From assembly GCA_022616075.1 (NCBI GenBank), contig JAKEFK010000368.1, positions 1-45,864 on the forward strand: a stretch of DNA of 45,864 nt, read 5' to 3'. The notes under the pieces were generated by a model. The model was not told the DNA's origin, did no database searches, and worked only from the letters and a program-made list of their open reading frames with translations. Every line of letters begins with the position of its first letter. Positions within the stretch are counted from its first letter, which is position 1. Of the stretch, positions 8,855-17,774 are shown one piece after another. Source of the stretch: a bacterium (GTDB lineage: Bacteria; Acidobacteriota; HRBIN11; JAKEFK01). A program made the position numbers and the translations under genes.

Positions 8855-10024
8855 TTAAAGGTTATGAGTCCGCAGTGTGTTTTGTATTCTTTCCAGAGCT
8901 TCTGCAATCTTTTCTCTGGAGTTAGCGTATGAAAAACGCAGATACCCCTCCCCGAATGCGCCAAAAGCAGTTCCCGAGAGACAGGCCACTCCCGCTTCTT
9001 CCAAAAGGAGGTCCGCAAGTTTTTTCGAAGGGATCCCGAGTTTCTTTACACTCGGAAACGCGTAGAAGGCGCCGTCAGGCGTCCGGCAATGAAATCCTGA
9101 AGTATCGTTGAGGCCCTTTACTATAAAATCGCGTCGCTGACGAAAGACCTCAATCATTTCTTCCGGTTTTGATTGATTTCCTTGCAAAGCCTCCAAACCT
9201 GCGAATTGAGTAAAAGTAGAAGTGCAGGAAGTTGCATTCGTTTGAAGCTTACAAACTTGCTGCGCCAGATCAGGACGCATCACACCGTATCCCAATCTCC
9301 AACCGGTCATCGCAAATATTTTTGAAAAACCATCCAGAATGATCGTGCGATCCTTCATTCCGGGAAAGGAGGAGATGGAATGATACTCCCGTGTGTACAG
9401 GATTCGGCGATAAATCTCATCGGAGAGAATCATAAAATCAAAATTTTTTGCCAGATCAGCAATCCTTTCAAGATCGGACAAAGGAATCACACCGCCTGTT
9501 GGATTGTGGGGTGAGTTTAAAATCAGAAGTTTGGTTTTCGAGTTTACTTTTTTTGCCAGCTCTTCCACATCCAAACTCCAATTGCTCTCTTCCTTCAGCG
9601 GAATCGGAATCGCTTTCGCTCCCAGGTACTCGATCATGGATTCGTAGATCGGGAATCCCGGGTTCGGATAGAGAACTTCATCTTCCGGATCCACCAGCGC
9701 AAGAATCGTAAAAAAGATGATCGGCTTTGCTCCCGGTGTAACGACCACTTCCGCCGGATCAACAGCGATGTTGCGTGTTCGAGCGGTGTCTTCCGCAATC
9801 GCCTTTCGCAGTTCCGGCAAACCCGCGGAGGGTCCATAATGATGGGCGCCATGACGAAGCGCATAAACTGCAGCGTCGACGATGTTGTCCGGTGTGTCGA
9901 AATCCGGTTCCCCGATTTCGAGATGGACAATATTCTTTCCCTGAGCCTCAAGTTGACGAGCGCGCACGAGGACATCAAACGCCGTTTCAGTGCCAAGGCG
10001 CGACATGCGTGAGGACAATTTCAT
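8855..10024 (-). CDS. Class I/II PLP-dependent aminotransferase (aspartate aminotransferase-like)
   Basis: A 389-residue fold-type I aminotransferase. The PLP lysine is K235 in SKIFAMTGWRLGY. NSPHNPTGG (about 170-178) and SDEIY (201-205) supply the other cofactor contacts, and the late RFSYANS region has the conserved arginine that binds the substrate carboxylate. The length is normal for AspC-like enzymes. The exact amino donor is not clear; aspartate, aromatic or alanine aminotransferase are all possible in this subgroup. The ATG at 10024 is the first methionine of the alignment-worthy region. The gene is divergent from the acyl-CoA dehydrogenase gene, with a palindromic repeat in the shared spacer. 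Confidence 0.92.
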   Translation of the reverse strand: MKLSSRMSRLGTETAFDVLVRARQLEAQGKNIVHLEIGEPDFDTPDNIVDAAVYALRHGAHHYGPSAGLPELRKAIAEDTARTRNIAVDPAEVVVTPGAKPIIFFTILALVDPEDEVLYPNPGFPIYESMIEYLGAKAIPIPLKEESNWSLDVEELAKKVNSKTKLLILNSPHNPTGGVIPLSDLERIADLAKNFDFMILSDEIYRRILYTREYHSISSFPGMKDRTIILDGFSKIFAMTGWRLGYGVMRPDLAQQVCKLQTNATSCTSTFTQFAGLEALQGNQSKPEEMIEVFRQRRDFIVKGLNDTSGFHCRTPDGAFYAFPSVKKLGIPSKKLADLLLEEAGVACLSGTAFGAFGEGYLRFSYANSREKIAEALERIQNTLRTHNL

Positions 10025-10074
10025 ACTGCGCTATTATACGCAAACTTGAACACAATTGGCAGATAAGATAAAGT

Positions 10075-10152
10075 AAACCGCCAAGACGCCAAGGCGCCAA
10101 GAAAATAAAATTCTCTTTTTTCATCCTGACGTCTTGGCGCCTTGGCGGTTCA
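10075..10152. repeat. CGCCAAG inverted-repeat element
   Basis: The left arm has three period-8 copies of CGCCAAG(A/G). The right arm is its inverse (CTTGGCGCCTTGGCGGTT). The A/T-rich centre is about 30 bases. The right arm ends about 15 bases before the acyl-CoA dehydrogenase ATG, immediately ahead of its ribosome binding site. The element would form a long hairpin in the leader of the mRNA. Confidence 0.75.
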
Positions 10153-10166
10153 ATAAGGAGCAATAA

Positions 10167-11330
10167 ATGGAAGAACTTTTAACGCAGGAACAGCGCGACT
10201 TGAAGTATCGCGCGCGCGAAGTCGCTGAAAAATACGTGCGGCCGCAGGCCGCGCAACTCGATCGCGATGGAAAATATCCGTGGGAAATCATGGAAAAGAT
10301 CGGTGAATACGGGTTGATGGGCGTGTGGGTTCCCAAAGAATTCGGCGGTGGTGGGGGTGGAGTCATGGAACTCTGCCTGGTTGTGGAGGAACTCAGCAAA
10401 GCATGCGGCGGCGTAGGAGTTGCGTATGCTGTGAATGCGTTGGGATCTTTTCCCATCATGATCGGAGGAAATGACGAACAAAAGAACACTTTTCTCCGTG
10501 ATGTAGCTACCGGCAAGAAATACATCGCATTCTGTTTATCCGAAAAAGAATCAGGTAGCGATGCGGGAAGTTTGAAAACTTCAGCTGTTCGTGAAGGTGA
10601 TGTCTACATTATTCATGGCGACAAAAAATGGACGACTAATGCAAATGCCGCGGAACTCTATACGGTGTTTGCAAACTTAAATCCAGACAAGGGAATGAGA
10701 GGGATCTCGGCATTCCTTGTGGAAAAGGGACATCCCGGATTCACGATCGGCAAGGAAGAAGACAAGATGGGAATTCGTTGCGTGCCGGTTCATGAAACGC
10801 ATTTTAACAATTGCCGGATTCCTGCCAAGCAAATGTTAGGCAAAGAAGGGATGGGCTTCATGGTTGCAATGGCGACTCTGGATCGCGCGCGGCCTGGTGT
10901 TGCAGCGCAAGCTCTAGGGCTGGCTCAGGGAGCGCTTGATCTTGCACTGGATTGGGCATCGAAACGGAAACAATTCGGTCAAAACTTGATCAGCTTTCAA
11001 GCGATTCAGTTCATGCTGGCCGATCATGCCACGGAGATCGAGGCAGCGCGGCAGCTTGTTTACGCTTCCGCAAGGGCCGTCGATCAAGGCGTTAAAGGTT
11101 TTTCCAAACTCTCCGCGATGGGAAAGCTCTTTGCGAGCGATGTAGCAATGAAAGTCACCACCGATGCGGTTCAGATCTTCGGAGGCTACGGTTATTGCAG
11201 AGACTATCCGATTGAAAAATACATGCGGGATGCAAAGATCACTCAGATCTACGAAGGGACAAATCAGATTCAACGTCTTGTGATTGCGCGAACGTTGATT
11301 AAAGAGTTGGCCAGTAAGAGTGAAAGTTAG
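10167..11330 (+). CDS. Acyl-CoA dehydrogenase
   Basis: A 387-residue FAD-dependent dehydrogenase that introduces the alpha-beta double bond in acyl-CoA thioesters. The catalytic base is E363 in QIYEGTNQIQ. FGGYGYCRDYPIEKYMRD and CLSEKESGSDAG are family signatures for FAD and substrate binding. The domain order is helical N-terminal, beta middle and helical C-terminal, all of normal length. The position of the catalytic glutamate fits short- or medium-chain and glutaryl-type enzymes, not isovaleryl- or long-chain ones. AAGGAG precedes the ATG. No electron-transfer flavoprotein or thiolase gene is adjacent, so the substrate is open. Confidence 0.93.
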   Translation: MEELLTQEQRDLKYRAREVAEKYVRPQAAQLDRDGKYPWEIMEKIGEYGLMGVWVPKEFGGGGGGVMELCLVVEELSKACGGVGVAYAVNALGSFPIMIGGNDEQKNTFLRDVATGKKYIAFCLSEKESGSDAGSLKTSAVREGDVYIIHGDKKWTTNANAAELYTVFANLNPDKGMRGISAFLVEKGHPGFTIGKEEDKMGIRCVPVHETHFNNCRIPAKQMLGKEGMGFMVAMATLDRARPGVAAQALGLAQGALDLALDWASKRKQFGQNLISFQAIQFMLADHATEIEAARQLVYASARAVDQGVKGFSKLSAMGKLFASDVAMKVTTDAVQIFGGYGYCRDYPIEKYMRDAKITQIYEGTNQIQRLVIARTLIKELASKSES

Positions 11331-11341
11331 GAACGCAGGTC

Positions 11342-11475
11342 TAGCTTGTTTGAAAAATCAGTTGGAGCGCGGACTTCCAGTCCGCAAAAACGTCTTCGCT
11401 TGACAAGCATTTTGCGGGCAAAGATGCCCGCGCTCCCGCTCTAGGACCGCCAGCATCTGGATTTTTCAACTAGCT
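11342..11475. repeat. MITE-like element with long imperfect terminal inverted repeats
   Basis: The ends are imperfect inverted repeats of about 20 bases (core TTGAAAAATC at 11350-11359 and GATTTTTCAA near the right end). Inside are two hairpins, GCGGAC/GTCCGC and GCGGGCA/TGCCCGC. The right end carries the last codons and the stop of the minus-strand UroD-like gene, and joins a GC-rich palindrome of the family seen at 7607. Confidence 0.65.
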
Positions 11476-12401
11476 CGGCCGGACGCCCGCGTTACTTTGT
11501 TTATAGCCTCATCTGTTGCATCCTGTGTGATCACGCAGGAAGGCCCGATCAGCCACTTGTCGATTGATGCAAACCGTTTGCAGTCTTCAATAACACTGTC
11601 CGGGTTAGAGACCAATCTTTGCGGGTCAATTCCGCCTAAAACGAACTTTCCTATTTCTGCAGGGTCAGGAGCGCCGTCCGCAAAAAAATCATAGCTGAAG
11701 ATGTCTGCAGGATAATCCAGCATGCGATCCAAATAGGTACGCTCGCCGCAAACATGCAAAATCACCAGCGCGTCACGATCCTGCAAAGCATTCAAAACCG
11801 GCAGCTCATACCTTTTTCCGAACTCTTCATATTCACTCCAGCTCATCAAATCTGAGCTGGCCCATTTCGTAGCAAAGAAAACACCATTCGCGCCCGCGTC
11901 CAGGCAGCGCATAGAAAAATCCAGAAACGTTTTGTAGATCGTTTCCAACAGATTGTGCGTTTCCTGCGGAGAGTTCTTGCGTAATGAATCAAAATCCTCT
12001 CTGCTGTTCATCAACCGGTGAGCAATCTCGATAGGTGAGAAGATCGTTTCCACGATCGGCAATTCGTTTCCGAAATGCTGACGAAGATTCCGAATCACCT
12101 GCAGTTGCTCCCCCAACGCTCCTTCACGCGGATCCAGTACAGAAATGTTTCGAACGTCTCCGGCAGTCGTAATCACGGGACGACGAAGTTCCGGTTCCCG
12201 GCTTGGATCGGCAAAAAACTCATACTCCGCTCCCCAATCCAGCGCGTGATAACAGGCAGGTGGATTGATTTTCATCAAGTCCCAGTTCCATTTCTCCTGC
12301 CACCGGATCATGGAGGTAGTCAATTCATCAACGGTTTTTTCGCGGTCATAAAAGTGGCGCCACAGACTTACCCATCGATGCTGAGGGTTTTTCTTTTTCA
12401 T
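11466..12401 (-). CDS. Uroporphyrinogen decarboxylase-family protein (UroD/MtaA-like)
   Basis: A 311-residue TIM-barrel protein of the UroD superfamily. Recognisable features are the N-terminal WQEKWNWDLMKINP segment, LHVCGE near the middle of the C-terminal half and GPSCVI near the end, which in this family line the active-site barrel. Members include haem-pathway uroporphyrinogen decarboxylase and corrinoid methyltransferases. This sequence is shorter and more divergent than HemE, so I do not assign the haem reaction. Its start overlaps the stop of the glutamate formimidoyltransferase gene by four bases (ATGA), so the two are co-translated. The last residues, about VTRASGRAS, are translated from repeat DNA and are probably not ancestral. 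Confidence 0.75.
   Translation of the reverse strand: MKKKNPQHRWVSLWRHFYDREKTVDELTTSMIRWQEKWNWDLMKINPPACYHALDWGAEYEFFADPSREPELRRPVITTAGDVRNISVLDPREGALGEQLQVIRNLRQHFGNELPIVETIFSPIEIAHRLMNSREDFDSLRKNSPQETHNLLETIYKTFLDFSMRCLDAGANGVFFATKWASSDLMSWSEYEEFGKRYELPVLNALQDRDALVILHVCGERTYLDRMLDYPADIFSYDFFADGAPDPAEIGKFVLGGIDPQRLVSNPDSVIEDCKRFASIDKWLIGPSCVITQDATDEAINKVTRASGRAS
11470..11503. repeat. GC-rich palindromic repeat (family of 7607)
   Basis: TAGCTCGGCCGGACGCCCGCGTTACTTTG-like sequence. It lies within the 3' end of the UroD-like coding region and supplies its final residues. Confidence 0.6.
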
Positions 12402-13303
12402 TCTTCCATTAACTTGTTTTCCAGAATTTGTGATGGGTTGAAATTCTCCATCTGCAAATAATAATCAGCGGTCTCGTAAAGCGCCTCAGCCGGAATCAAT
12501 CCGATCAATTCGGTTCCGACCACATTCACTCCGTAACGCGCCGCTTCACGACGCACCATTTCCACGGCCCGGTAGACCGGTGTTTTCTTGTAGTCAGTCA
12601 AATTCATCGAAACCTGCGCGGTGTTGCGATCCTGCAGCATGACACCCATCGCTTTCACAAATCGCAATCCGCCGCTTGAATGGCGCACGGCTTTTGCAAT
12701 CTTGTTTGCAATCTGAATATCGGATGTCCCGAGATTCACGTTGAAAGCGATCAAAGGCATCCGCGCGCCAATCACCGTAATACCAAAAGAAGGATGAACC
12801 TGGAATGGTCCCACATCCGGCTTCCACTCGGCTTTTTGAATTTTTTCAGGAAACCCTTCGAATTCTCCTTTACGAATATTTGAAAGATCTTTTCGCGCTT
12901 CGCTGGAAGCCGCGAACTCATAAAAGTAAACCGGAATTTCGAAACGTTGAGCGACCTCTCTTCCCAGCTCCTTTGCCAGCAATACGCATTCGTCCATTCT
13001 CACGTTCTTAATGGGAATAAATGGCGTAACATCCACGGCTCCGGCCCGCGGATGTTCTCCATAATGTTGCCGTAAATCGATTTCACGGAGACACACTTCG
13101 TAGAGTTTCAATATTTGCGCCCTCAAGCCTTCAGGAGAACCCGCAAGGCTGATGACAGTGCGATTGTGGTCGAGATCCGGCTTCACATCCAGAACGCGCG
13201 TATCAGGAACATCCTGGATCTCCTGCAAAATTCTTTGCAGAACATCCGTTCTCTTTGCTTCGCTTATGTTCGGCACGGATTCGATGATTTTGTTTAATTT
13301 CAT
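12398..13303 (-). CDS. ftcD: Glutamate formimidoyltransferase
   Basis: A 301-residue enzyme that transfers the formimino group between N-formimidoylglutamate and tetrahydrofolate in histidine degradation and one-carbon metabolism. The N-terminus (ESVPNISE), the DHNRTVISLAG strand, and HYGEHPRAGAVDVTPFIPI with its conserved histidine and arginine are characteristic of the formiminotransferase domain. Only that domain is present. The cyclodeaminase half found in the mammalian bifunctional enzyme is absent, as is common in bacteria. It is the first gene of a two-gene operon with the UroD-like protein. No hut genes are visible nearby. Confidence 0.93.
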   Translation of the reverse strand: MKLNKIIESVPNISEAKRTDVLQRILQEIQDVPDTRVLDVKPDLDHNRTVISLAGSPEGLRAQILKLYEVCLREIDLRQHYGEHPRAGAVDVTPFIPIKNVRMDECVLLAKELGREVAQRFEIPVYFYEFAASSEARKDLSNIRKGEFEGFPEKIQKAEWKPDVGPFQVHPSFGITVIGARMPLIAFNVNLGTSDIQIANKIAKAVRHSSGGLRFVKAMGVMLQDRNTAQVSMNLTDYKKTPVYRAVEMVRREAARYGVNVVGTELIGLIPAEALYETADYYLQMENFNPSQILENKLMEE

Positions 13304-13362
13304 TAGGCCTCCGAGACCACTCTATTGTGAAAGGTTTCCGCCAAAGATACAATGATTCCGCA

Positions 13363-14913
13363 ATGCGCGTGCTGATCATTGTTCTTTTCTTAGTCGGTGG
13401 ATTGTTCTCAGCATCATGTAAGGAACAAACGCCGGCTCCACCCGCAAATACAAAGCCATTGCTGATTCAAATGAGCTCGTATCCGGCAACGCTTGATCCC
13501 CAAATTTCCTTTGAAGTGGAAAGCAGCTACGTCCTGGGAAACATCTTTAACTCGCTTGTAGAATTTGACTCCGAGTTTCGTCTTTCGCCGGGACTGGCCA
13601 GGCGCTGGACCAATCCGGATGATCACACGTGGCGTTTTTACCTCAACGACCAGGCCTACTTCTCGGATGGAAGTCGTTTAAAAGCTTCTGATGTGAAATT
13701 CAGCATTGAACGACTGAAGTCGTTAAAACATTCAGATCTGCGAGGTTTCGCCGAACACATCCGTGAAATCAACGTTATCAACAATCAAACCATTGATATC
13801 AAAACGGATACCCCCTTCAGTATCCTCAACAACCTCGTCTTCCTACCAATCCTTTCCGAGCAACACGTGAAGGCTGTCGGTGACAAAATTGGTGAAAAAC
13901 CTCTGGGCACGGGACCTTACAAGCTCGTATCGCGCGAAATCAACAAAAAGTTGACGCTCACACTGAACGAACATTACAAGCCAAAACCGGACATTGAGCA
14001 GGTAGAGTTTGTCATCACCGGAAACATAGATCGCATCTTGAACGAAATTCTTGAACGCAAGCCGGACATTACACTGACACTCCCTCTGAGAAGAATTGAA
14101 GAGTTTCAAAAAGTAAAGCCGGCCGATCTTGAATTGTTGCGATCCAAAGGGATCACAGTTGAATATTTGATTTTCAATTTGAAACCCTCCATCCCCGGTT
14201 TTGAAAAGAATCCATTGCTCGATATCAACCTGCGTAAGGCGCTTGCTCATGGCATCGATCGAAATGAAATCATTCATTCAATTTTTTCGGGGTTTGGCAG
14301 GCCTGCCACTCAGCTTGTTGCCCCTGAAGTCTTTGGGTACGACGCAAAGGTGCATCCACCGGATTTCAATCCCAGTGAAGCAAAAAGGCTGATTCGAGAA
14401 GGGGGCTACGAAGGTCTCGAACTCCCGATCCACACCTTGGAAGGAGGAAGCTATCGTTTTGAAAATTCCATTATCCGGCAATGGAATCGAATCGGAATTA
14501 AAGCTTCAGTTCGCACATGGAAAGACCAAACCGAAATGAATGAAGCGTTAAATTCCGGTGAATTTGTAATGTCATTCACCGGCTACGTTTGCACAAGTGG
14601 TGATGCCGGTGAACTACTCACTTTCGGGTTGCATACAAGAACCGATCCGGGAAGTTATGGAAAAGGAAATTACGGCCACTACAGCAACGCTGAAGTGGAC
14701 AGAATTATTCAAGAGAACCTCCGGGTACTGGATGTAAAAACACGCCTGGAAATGATCCAGCGCGTGATGAGAATTGTGAATTCGGAGATCCCTAACGTTC
14801 CGATCCTTGTTTACGATGATGCGTATGTCGTGTCAAAAAGGATTCAATGGACGCCGCCTGTCAGCGGCGAACTCATCATACGCACCATTCGATATAGATC
14901 GTCTTCCAGTTGA
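13363..14913 (+). CDS. ABC-transporter solute-binding protein, family 5 (peptide/nickel type)
   Basis: A 516-residue exported binding protein of the SBP_bac_5 family. The N-terminus (MRVLIIVLFLVGGLFSASC) is a hydrophobic signal peptide ending in a cysteine that could be lipidated, although the SASC sequence is a weak lipobox. Family features include SSYVLGNIFNSLVEFD, LARRWTNPDDHTWRFYL and DINLRKALAHGIDR. I start at the ATG at 13363, which puts the signal peptide at the true N-terminus; a GTG at 13327 would add 12 residues without benefit. No permease or ATPase genes follow, so it is an orphan binding protein and its ligand is not known. Oligopeptides are most likely. Confidence 0.88.
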   Translation: MRVLIIVLFLVGGLFSASCKEQTPAPPANTKPLLIQMSSYPATLDPQISFEVESSYVLGNIFNSLVEFDSEFRLSPGLARRWTNPDDHTWRFYLNDQAYFSDGSRLKASDVKFSIERLKSLKHSDLRGFAEHIREINVINNQTIDIKTDTPFSILNNLVFLPILSEQHVKAVGDKIGEKPLGTGPYKLVSREINKKLTLTLNEHYKPKPDIEQVEFVITGNIDRILNEILERKPDITLTLPLRRIEEFQKVKPADLELLRSKGITVEYLIFNLKPSIPGFEKNPLLDINLRKALAHGIDRNEIIHSIFSGFGRPATQLVAPEVFGYDAKVHPPDFNPSEAKRLIREGGYEGLELPIHTLEGGSYRFENSIIRQWNRIGIKASVRTWKDQTEMNEALNSGEFVMSFTGYVCTSGDAGELLTFGLHTRTDPGSYGKGNYGHYSNAEVDRIIQENLRVLDVKTRLEMIQRVMRIVNSEIPNVPILVYDDAYVVSKRIQWTPPVSGELIIRTIRYRSSSS

Positions 14914-14951
14914 CGCGATAGACTCGCAGACGCCAGACGCGATAAACGCTA

Positions 14952-15635
14952 TTATTCTCCGGTCAATTCTTTAAGTTCTTGCTCTCTTTCTTTGATTTGT
15001 TTTTTCAGCGCCTTCAACTCGTCATCCGGAGCTTCTCTCTCCAGCGCTTTTCGATACATGAAATCGAGCGCGTTAATTAATTGTTCAAGCATGATCTTGC
15101 GGTCATTGTCGGATAGCCTTTCTGATGCACGAGCCCGGTAGTGCGCCAGTCCTTTCTTCGCCTTCGAGAGTTGAATTTCAGTGTCCTCAGCTGGAATCAC
15201 TTTATTCGTTCGTTCCAGTTCGGCAACCCAATCAACAAGAGCCCTTTCATTGGTGTCCGAAGAGGTCGTGGAGGATTTCTGTCCGCCGCCCTGAGCAGCA
15301 TCGCGATTCTGCTTTGCCAGATCCGCCAGAGTGGTGGCGTCAGAACTTGTTGTTGACTGGCTGGAACTCGGCACATCAAGGTCTTTCACATCACTGTCAG
15401 TCTGATAACCTGCATTCACTTCTTTCATGCGATCCAGGTCCAGATCCTTTTTCAGGAAGCGGAGCCGGGTGCCTGCGCTGATAATCGACACAGACGATCC
15501 ATCTTCGCCGACCAATTTGCCCTCTATGATCTTTCCGTTCTTTTTCATGACAACTTTGTACTCAGCAAAGGAGAGAACAGGAAAAGCTAGAAGCGCAACC
15601 AGTGTTAGCACGCAAAGAATGGTTCTGTTTAACAT
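14952..15635 (-). CDS. Exported protein of unknown function
   Basis: A 227-residue protein with a clear Sec signal peptide (hydrophobic residues 5-24, ending FA-E). The first mature segment, about 25-70, is a small beta-rich unit (YKVVMKKNGKIIEGKLVGEDG) resembling SH3-like or periplasmic repeats. It is followed by a Ser/Thr/Asp-rich linker and a charged helical C-terminus likely to form a coiled coil. I do not recognise a named family. It is convergent with the solute-binding protein gene, separated by about 38 bases containing a GACGC-rich palindrome. Its function is unknown. Confidence 0.75.
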   Translation of the reverse strand: MLNRTILCVLTLVALLAFPVLSFAEYKVVMKKNGKIIEGKLVGEDGSSVSIISAGTRLRFLKKDLDLDRMKEVNAGYQTDSDVKDLDVPSSSQSTTSSDATTLADLAKQNRDAAQGGGQKSSTTSSDTNERALVDWVAELERTNKVIPAEDTEIQLSKAKKGLAHYRARASERLSDNDRKIMLEQLINALDFMYRKALEREAPDDELKALKKQIKEREQELKELTGE

Positions 15636-15653
15636 AAAACAAGCATAATCCTT

Positions 15654-16106
15654 CTAACGCCTTACTGCAATTCCCACCACTTCGAAACGCGCATTCCTCA
15701 ACAATGGACCGGATCCGATGAAAGCCCGCGCCGGGAAGTCTTTCGAAAAATAAGTCCGGTAAACCGCGTTAAACGAATCGTAAAGATCTAGATGGGGACT
15801 GAATACTTGAACATACACCAGATCATCCATGGACATTCCCGCCGCCTTTAAAGTGGCTTTCATTCCGTCCAGGATCAAACGCACTTCCGCTTCCACCTGC
15901 TCCGGAACTTTCCCTGTTTTTGGATCCAGTCCGAGACGTCCTGCGAGATAAAGGGTGTCTCCAGCAAGCACTCCGTCGCTGAAGGGAAGCTGGGCGTTGT
16001 GCTCCGGAATATTAATGAAACGCTGCGGTTCCGATTTTTGAGAATAGACAAACAGGCTCCCTGTCAGAATCAGAACAAAAACGAGAAAGAACTGAAATCG
16101 ATTCAT
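15654..16106 (-). CDS. Exported RidA/YjgF-family protein
   Basis: A 150-residue protein made of an N-terminal hydrophobic segment (residues about 5-22) and a RidA (YjgF/YER057c/UK114) domain. The domain shows the expected LPFSDGVLAGDTLYLAGRLG beginning and the late RAFIGSGPLLRNARFEVVGIA stretch with its conserved arginine. RidA proteins hydrolyse reactive enamine/imine intermediates in the cytoplasm. The export signal here suggests a periplasmic member of unknown substrate. I start at the ATG at 16106, preceded by GGAGGA; an upstream TTG in frame is unlikely. The next gene on the same strand is the exported protein ending at 14952. Confidence 0.85.
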   Translation of the reverse strand: MNRFQFFLVFVLILTGSLFVYSQKSEPQRFINIPEHNAQLPFSDGVLAGDTLYLAGRLGLDPKTGKVPEQVEAEVRLILDGMKATLKAAGMSMDDLVYVQVFSPHLDLYDSFNAVYRTYFSKDFPARAFIGSGPLLRNARFEVVGIAVRR

Positions 16107-16156
16107 TGATTCCTCCAACTTCTATTTTAACCTCCAGATCAAATTTAACCGCCAGA

Positions 16157-16894
16157 TCAAAAATCGGATTCCTCAAACTTATTAACAGCAAAGAAAATTC
16201 CTCCGATGCCGACAACCAGAATCACGATCAGGGACTGCCATGGAAAAGATCCTGGTTCTGCCAAATCCATAAGATTTCCAGGTAGCCAGATGCGCACCGG
16301 TGGAATCTTTTCCAGCAGACCTGTCAGGAACCAGGCACCAAAGACAATCAGACCAGCTCTTAATTTGTCAAACGTCAAAGAAGTAACGGCAAGAGTTGCG
16401 CCAATCCAGGGAAACGCGATAAGCGGCATAAGGAAGGTTTGCATCAGTGCGCGAGTGAGAGGGTAACTTTTGCCGTAAACAAATCCTGCCAGAACAATGA
16501 GTATCGATGCGACAGCAGCAAGGATCATTATGTACATCCATGCGAAAACGGCGTGAGAAAGAACCCAGCGGCGGCGAAGGACAGGGAGGCTCAAGCTCAA
16601 AAGAACTGTATGAGTTTTTGCTTCGGTCATGATCCCTCCCAAAGCAAAAATAACAGCGAATGCCGCCATTGTTTCATCTTTATGGAACCATCCTGCATCC
16701 ATGTACAAGAGGTAGTCGGACGCGTATGCCTGAATCTGCTTCCATTGTTCAAGAGGGATCTCCATTTTGAGCCTTGTCAGAAAAGTTCCAAACAAGGGGA
16801 AAAAGACAATCAGCGATAAAACATTCAAAATCAGAAGGCCCAAACAAATAAAGAAACGTGTGCGCAAATCAAACCAGGTCTTCCAGAGAACCAT
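16157..16894 (-). CDS. ABC-2 type transporter permease
   Basis: A 245-residue membrane protein with about six hydrophobic segments (roughly 15-40, 68-85, 115-140, 150-175, 180-200 and 220-240) and a positively charged N-terminus. It is the third gene of a GntR-regulator/ATPase/permease operon and overlaps the end of the ATPase gene by 26 bases. The ATG at 16894 has a GGAGGG site seven bases upstream; a TTG two codons earlier is too close to it. The gene set matches the YtrA-type arrangement, in which the transporter responds to cell-wall or antibiotic stress. The transported substrate is not known. Confidence 0.82.
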   Translation of the reverse strand: MVLWKTWFDLRTRFFICLGLLILNVLSLIVFFPLFGTFLTRLKMEIPLEQWKQIQAYASDYLLYMDAGWFHKDETMAAFAVIFALGGIMTEAKTHTVLLSLSLPVLRRRWVLSHAVFAWMYIMILAAVASILIVLAGFVYGKSYPLTRALMQTFLMPLIAFPWIGATLAVTSLTFDKLRAGLIVFGAWFLTGLLEKIPPVRIWLPGNLMDLAEPGSFPWQSLIVILVVGIGGIFFAVNKFEESDF

Positions 16895-17771
16895 AATCAA
16901 TCCCTCCTTGACGAATTGCAGACAAATAGATTTCCCGCAGATTCATATCGTAAACATGCAGTGGCGTCAGATTATTTTTCTTCAACTTTTCCTTCAAAAC
17001 AGGAAAGCGGCTCGATACGATTCGTGAAACAAGACCGGAGCGGGTGACATTCAGAATACCTTCCTCGTGCGGATCGATCGAAAAATCACCCATGACCTCG
17101 ATCGTTTTCCAGTTACTTCTCATCTCTTCCAGATCCTCGTTAAGCAATAGTTCTCCGCGATTGATGATTGCTACACGATCACAAACTCGTTCGATTTCTT
17201 CAAGCCGGTGCGAAGCTATCACGGCGCTTCTCTGTCCCTGGCTAAGCCAGTGCGTCAGCAATTCCAAAATGTCTTCCTGGCTGACAGGATCGAGTCCCTC
17301 TGTTGGCTCATCCAGAAAAAGAATGCGAGGTTTCCGTGCCATGGAAACAGCCATCCAGAGTTTCGCGCGCGTACCTTTGGAAAGATGCAGGATTTTTTGT
17401 TCAAGCGGCAATTGCCAGACGCGCAGCATTTCATCCATCCATTTTTCGGACCAGTCTGGATAGAAGCTCGAATAGTAGCGAATGAATTTTCCGGCGGTCA
17501 TGTTGTCATATAGAATTTTGTCTTCCGAAACAAACGCTGACTTTTCTCGGATAGAAAGTGATTGAGCTTGTATATCGAAACCGAGGACTTGAGCTGATCC
17601 CGATGTTGGATGAGTCATTCCTAGTAGCATTTTCAGAGTGGTCGTTTTTCCCGCACCATTTGGTCCAAGAAAGCCGCACAGGGAACCTTCCGGGACAGAC
17701 CAGTTTAAATGGCTGACCGCTGTAAGGGTCGCGAATTCCTTTGTCAAATCATTCGTGCGAATCAAGTCCAT
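16869..17771 (-). CDS. ABC transporter ATP-binding protein
   Basis: A 300-residue ATPase. Walker A is GPNGAGKT (36-43), the signature region is LSKGTRAKL (a variant of LSGGQ), Walker B is RILFLDEPTEGLDP and the switch histidine lies in IASHRLEEIE. The variant signature is usual for ATPases paired with GntR/YtrA-type regulators. A C-terminal extension of about 80 residues follows the nucleotide-binding domain. AAAGGAG precedes the ATG. The gene sits four bases after the regulator gene and overlaps the permease gene, so the three form one translational unit. Confidence 0.93.
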   Translation of the reverse strand: MDLIRTNDLTKEFATLTAVSHLNWSVPEGSLCGFLGPNGAGKTTTLKMLLGMTHPTSGSAQVLGFDIQAQSLSIREKSAFVSEDKILYDNMTAGKFIRYYSSFYPDWSEKWMDEMLRVWQLPLEQKILHLSKGTRAKLWMAVSMARKPRILFLDEPTEGLDPVSQEDILELLTHWLSQGQRSAVIASHRLEEIERVCDRVAIINRGELLLNEDLEEMRSNWKTIEVMGDFSIDPHEEGILNVTRSGLVSRIVSSRFPVLKEKLKKNNLTPLHVYDMNLREIYLSAIRQGGIDYGSLEDLV

Positions 17772-17774
17772 CGG

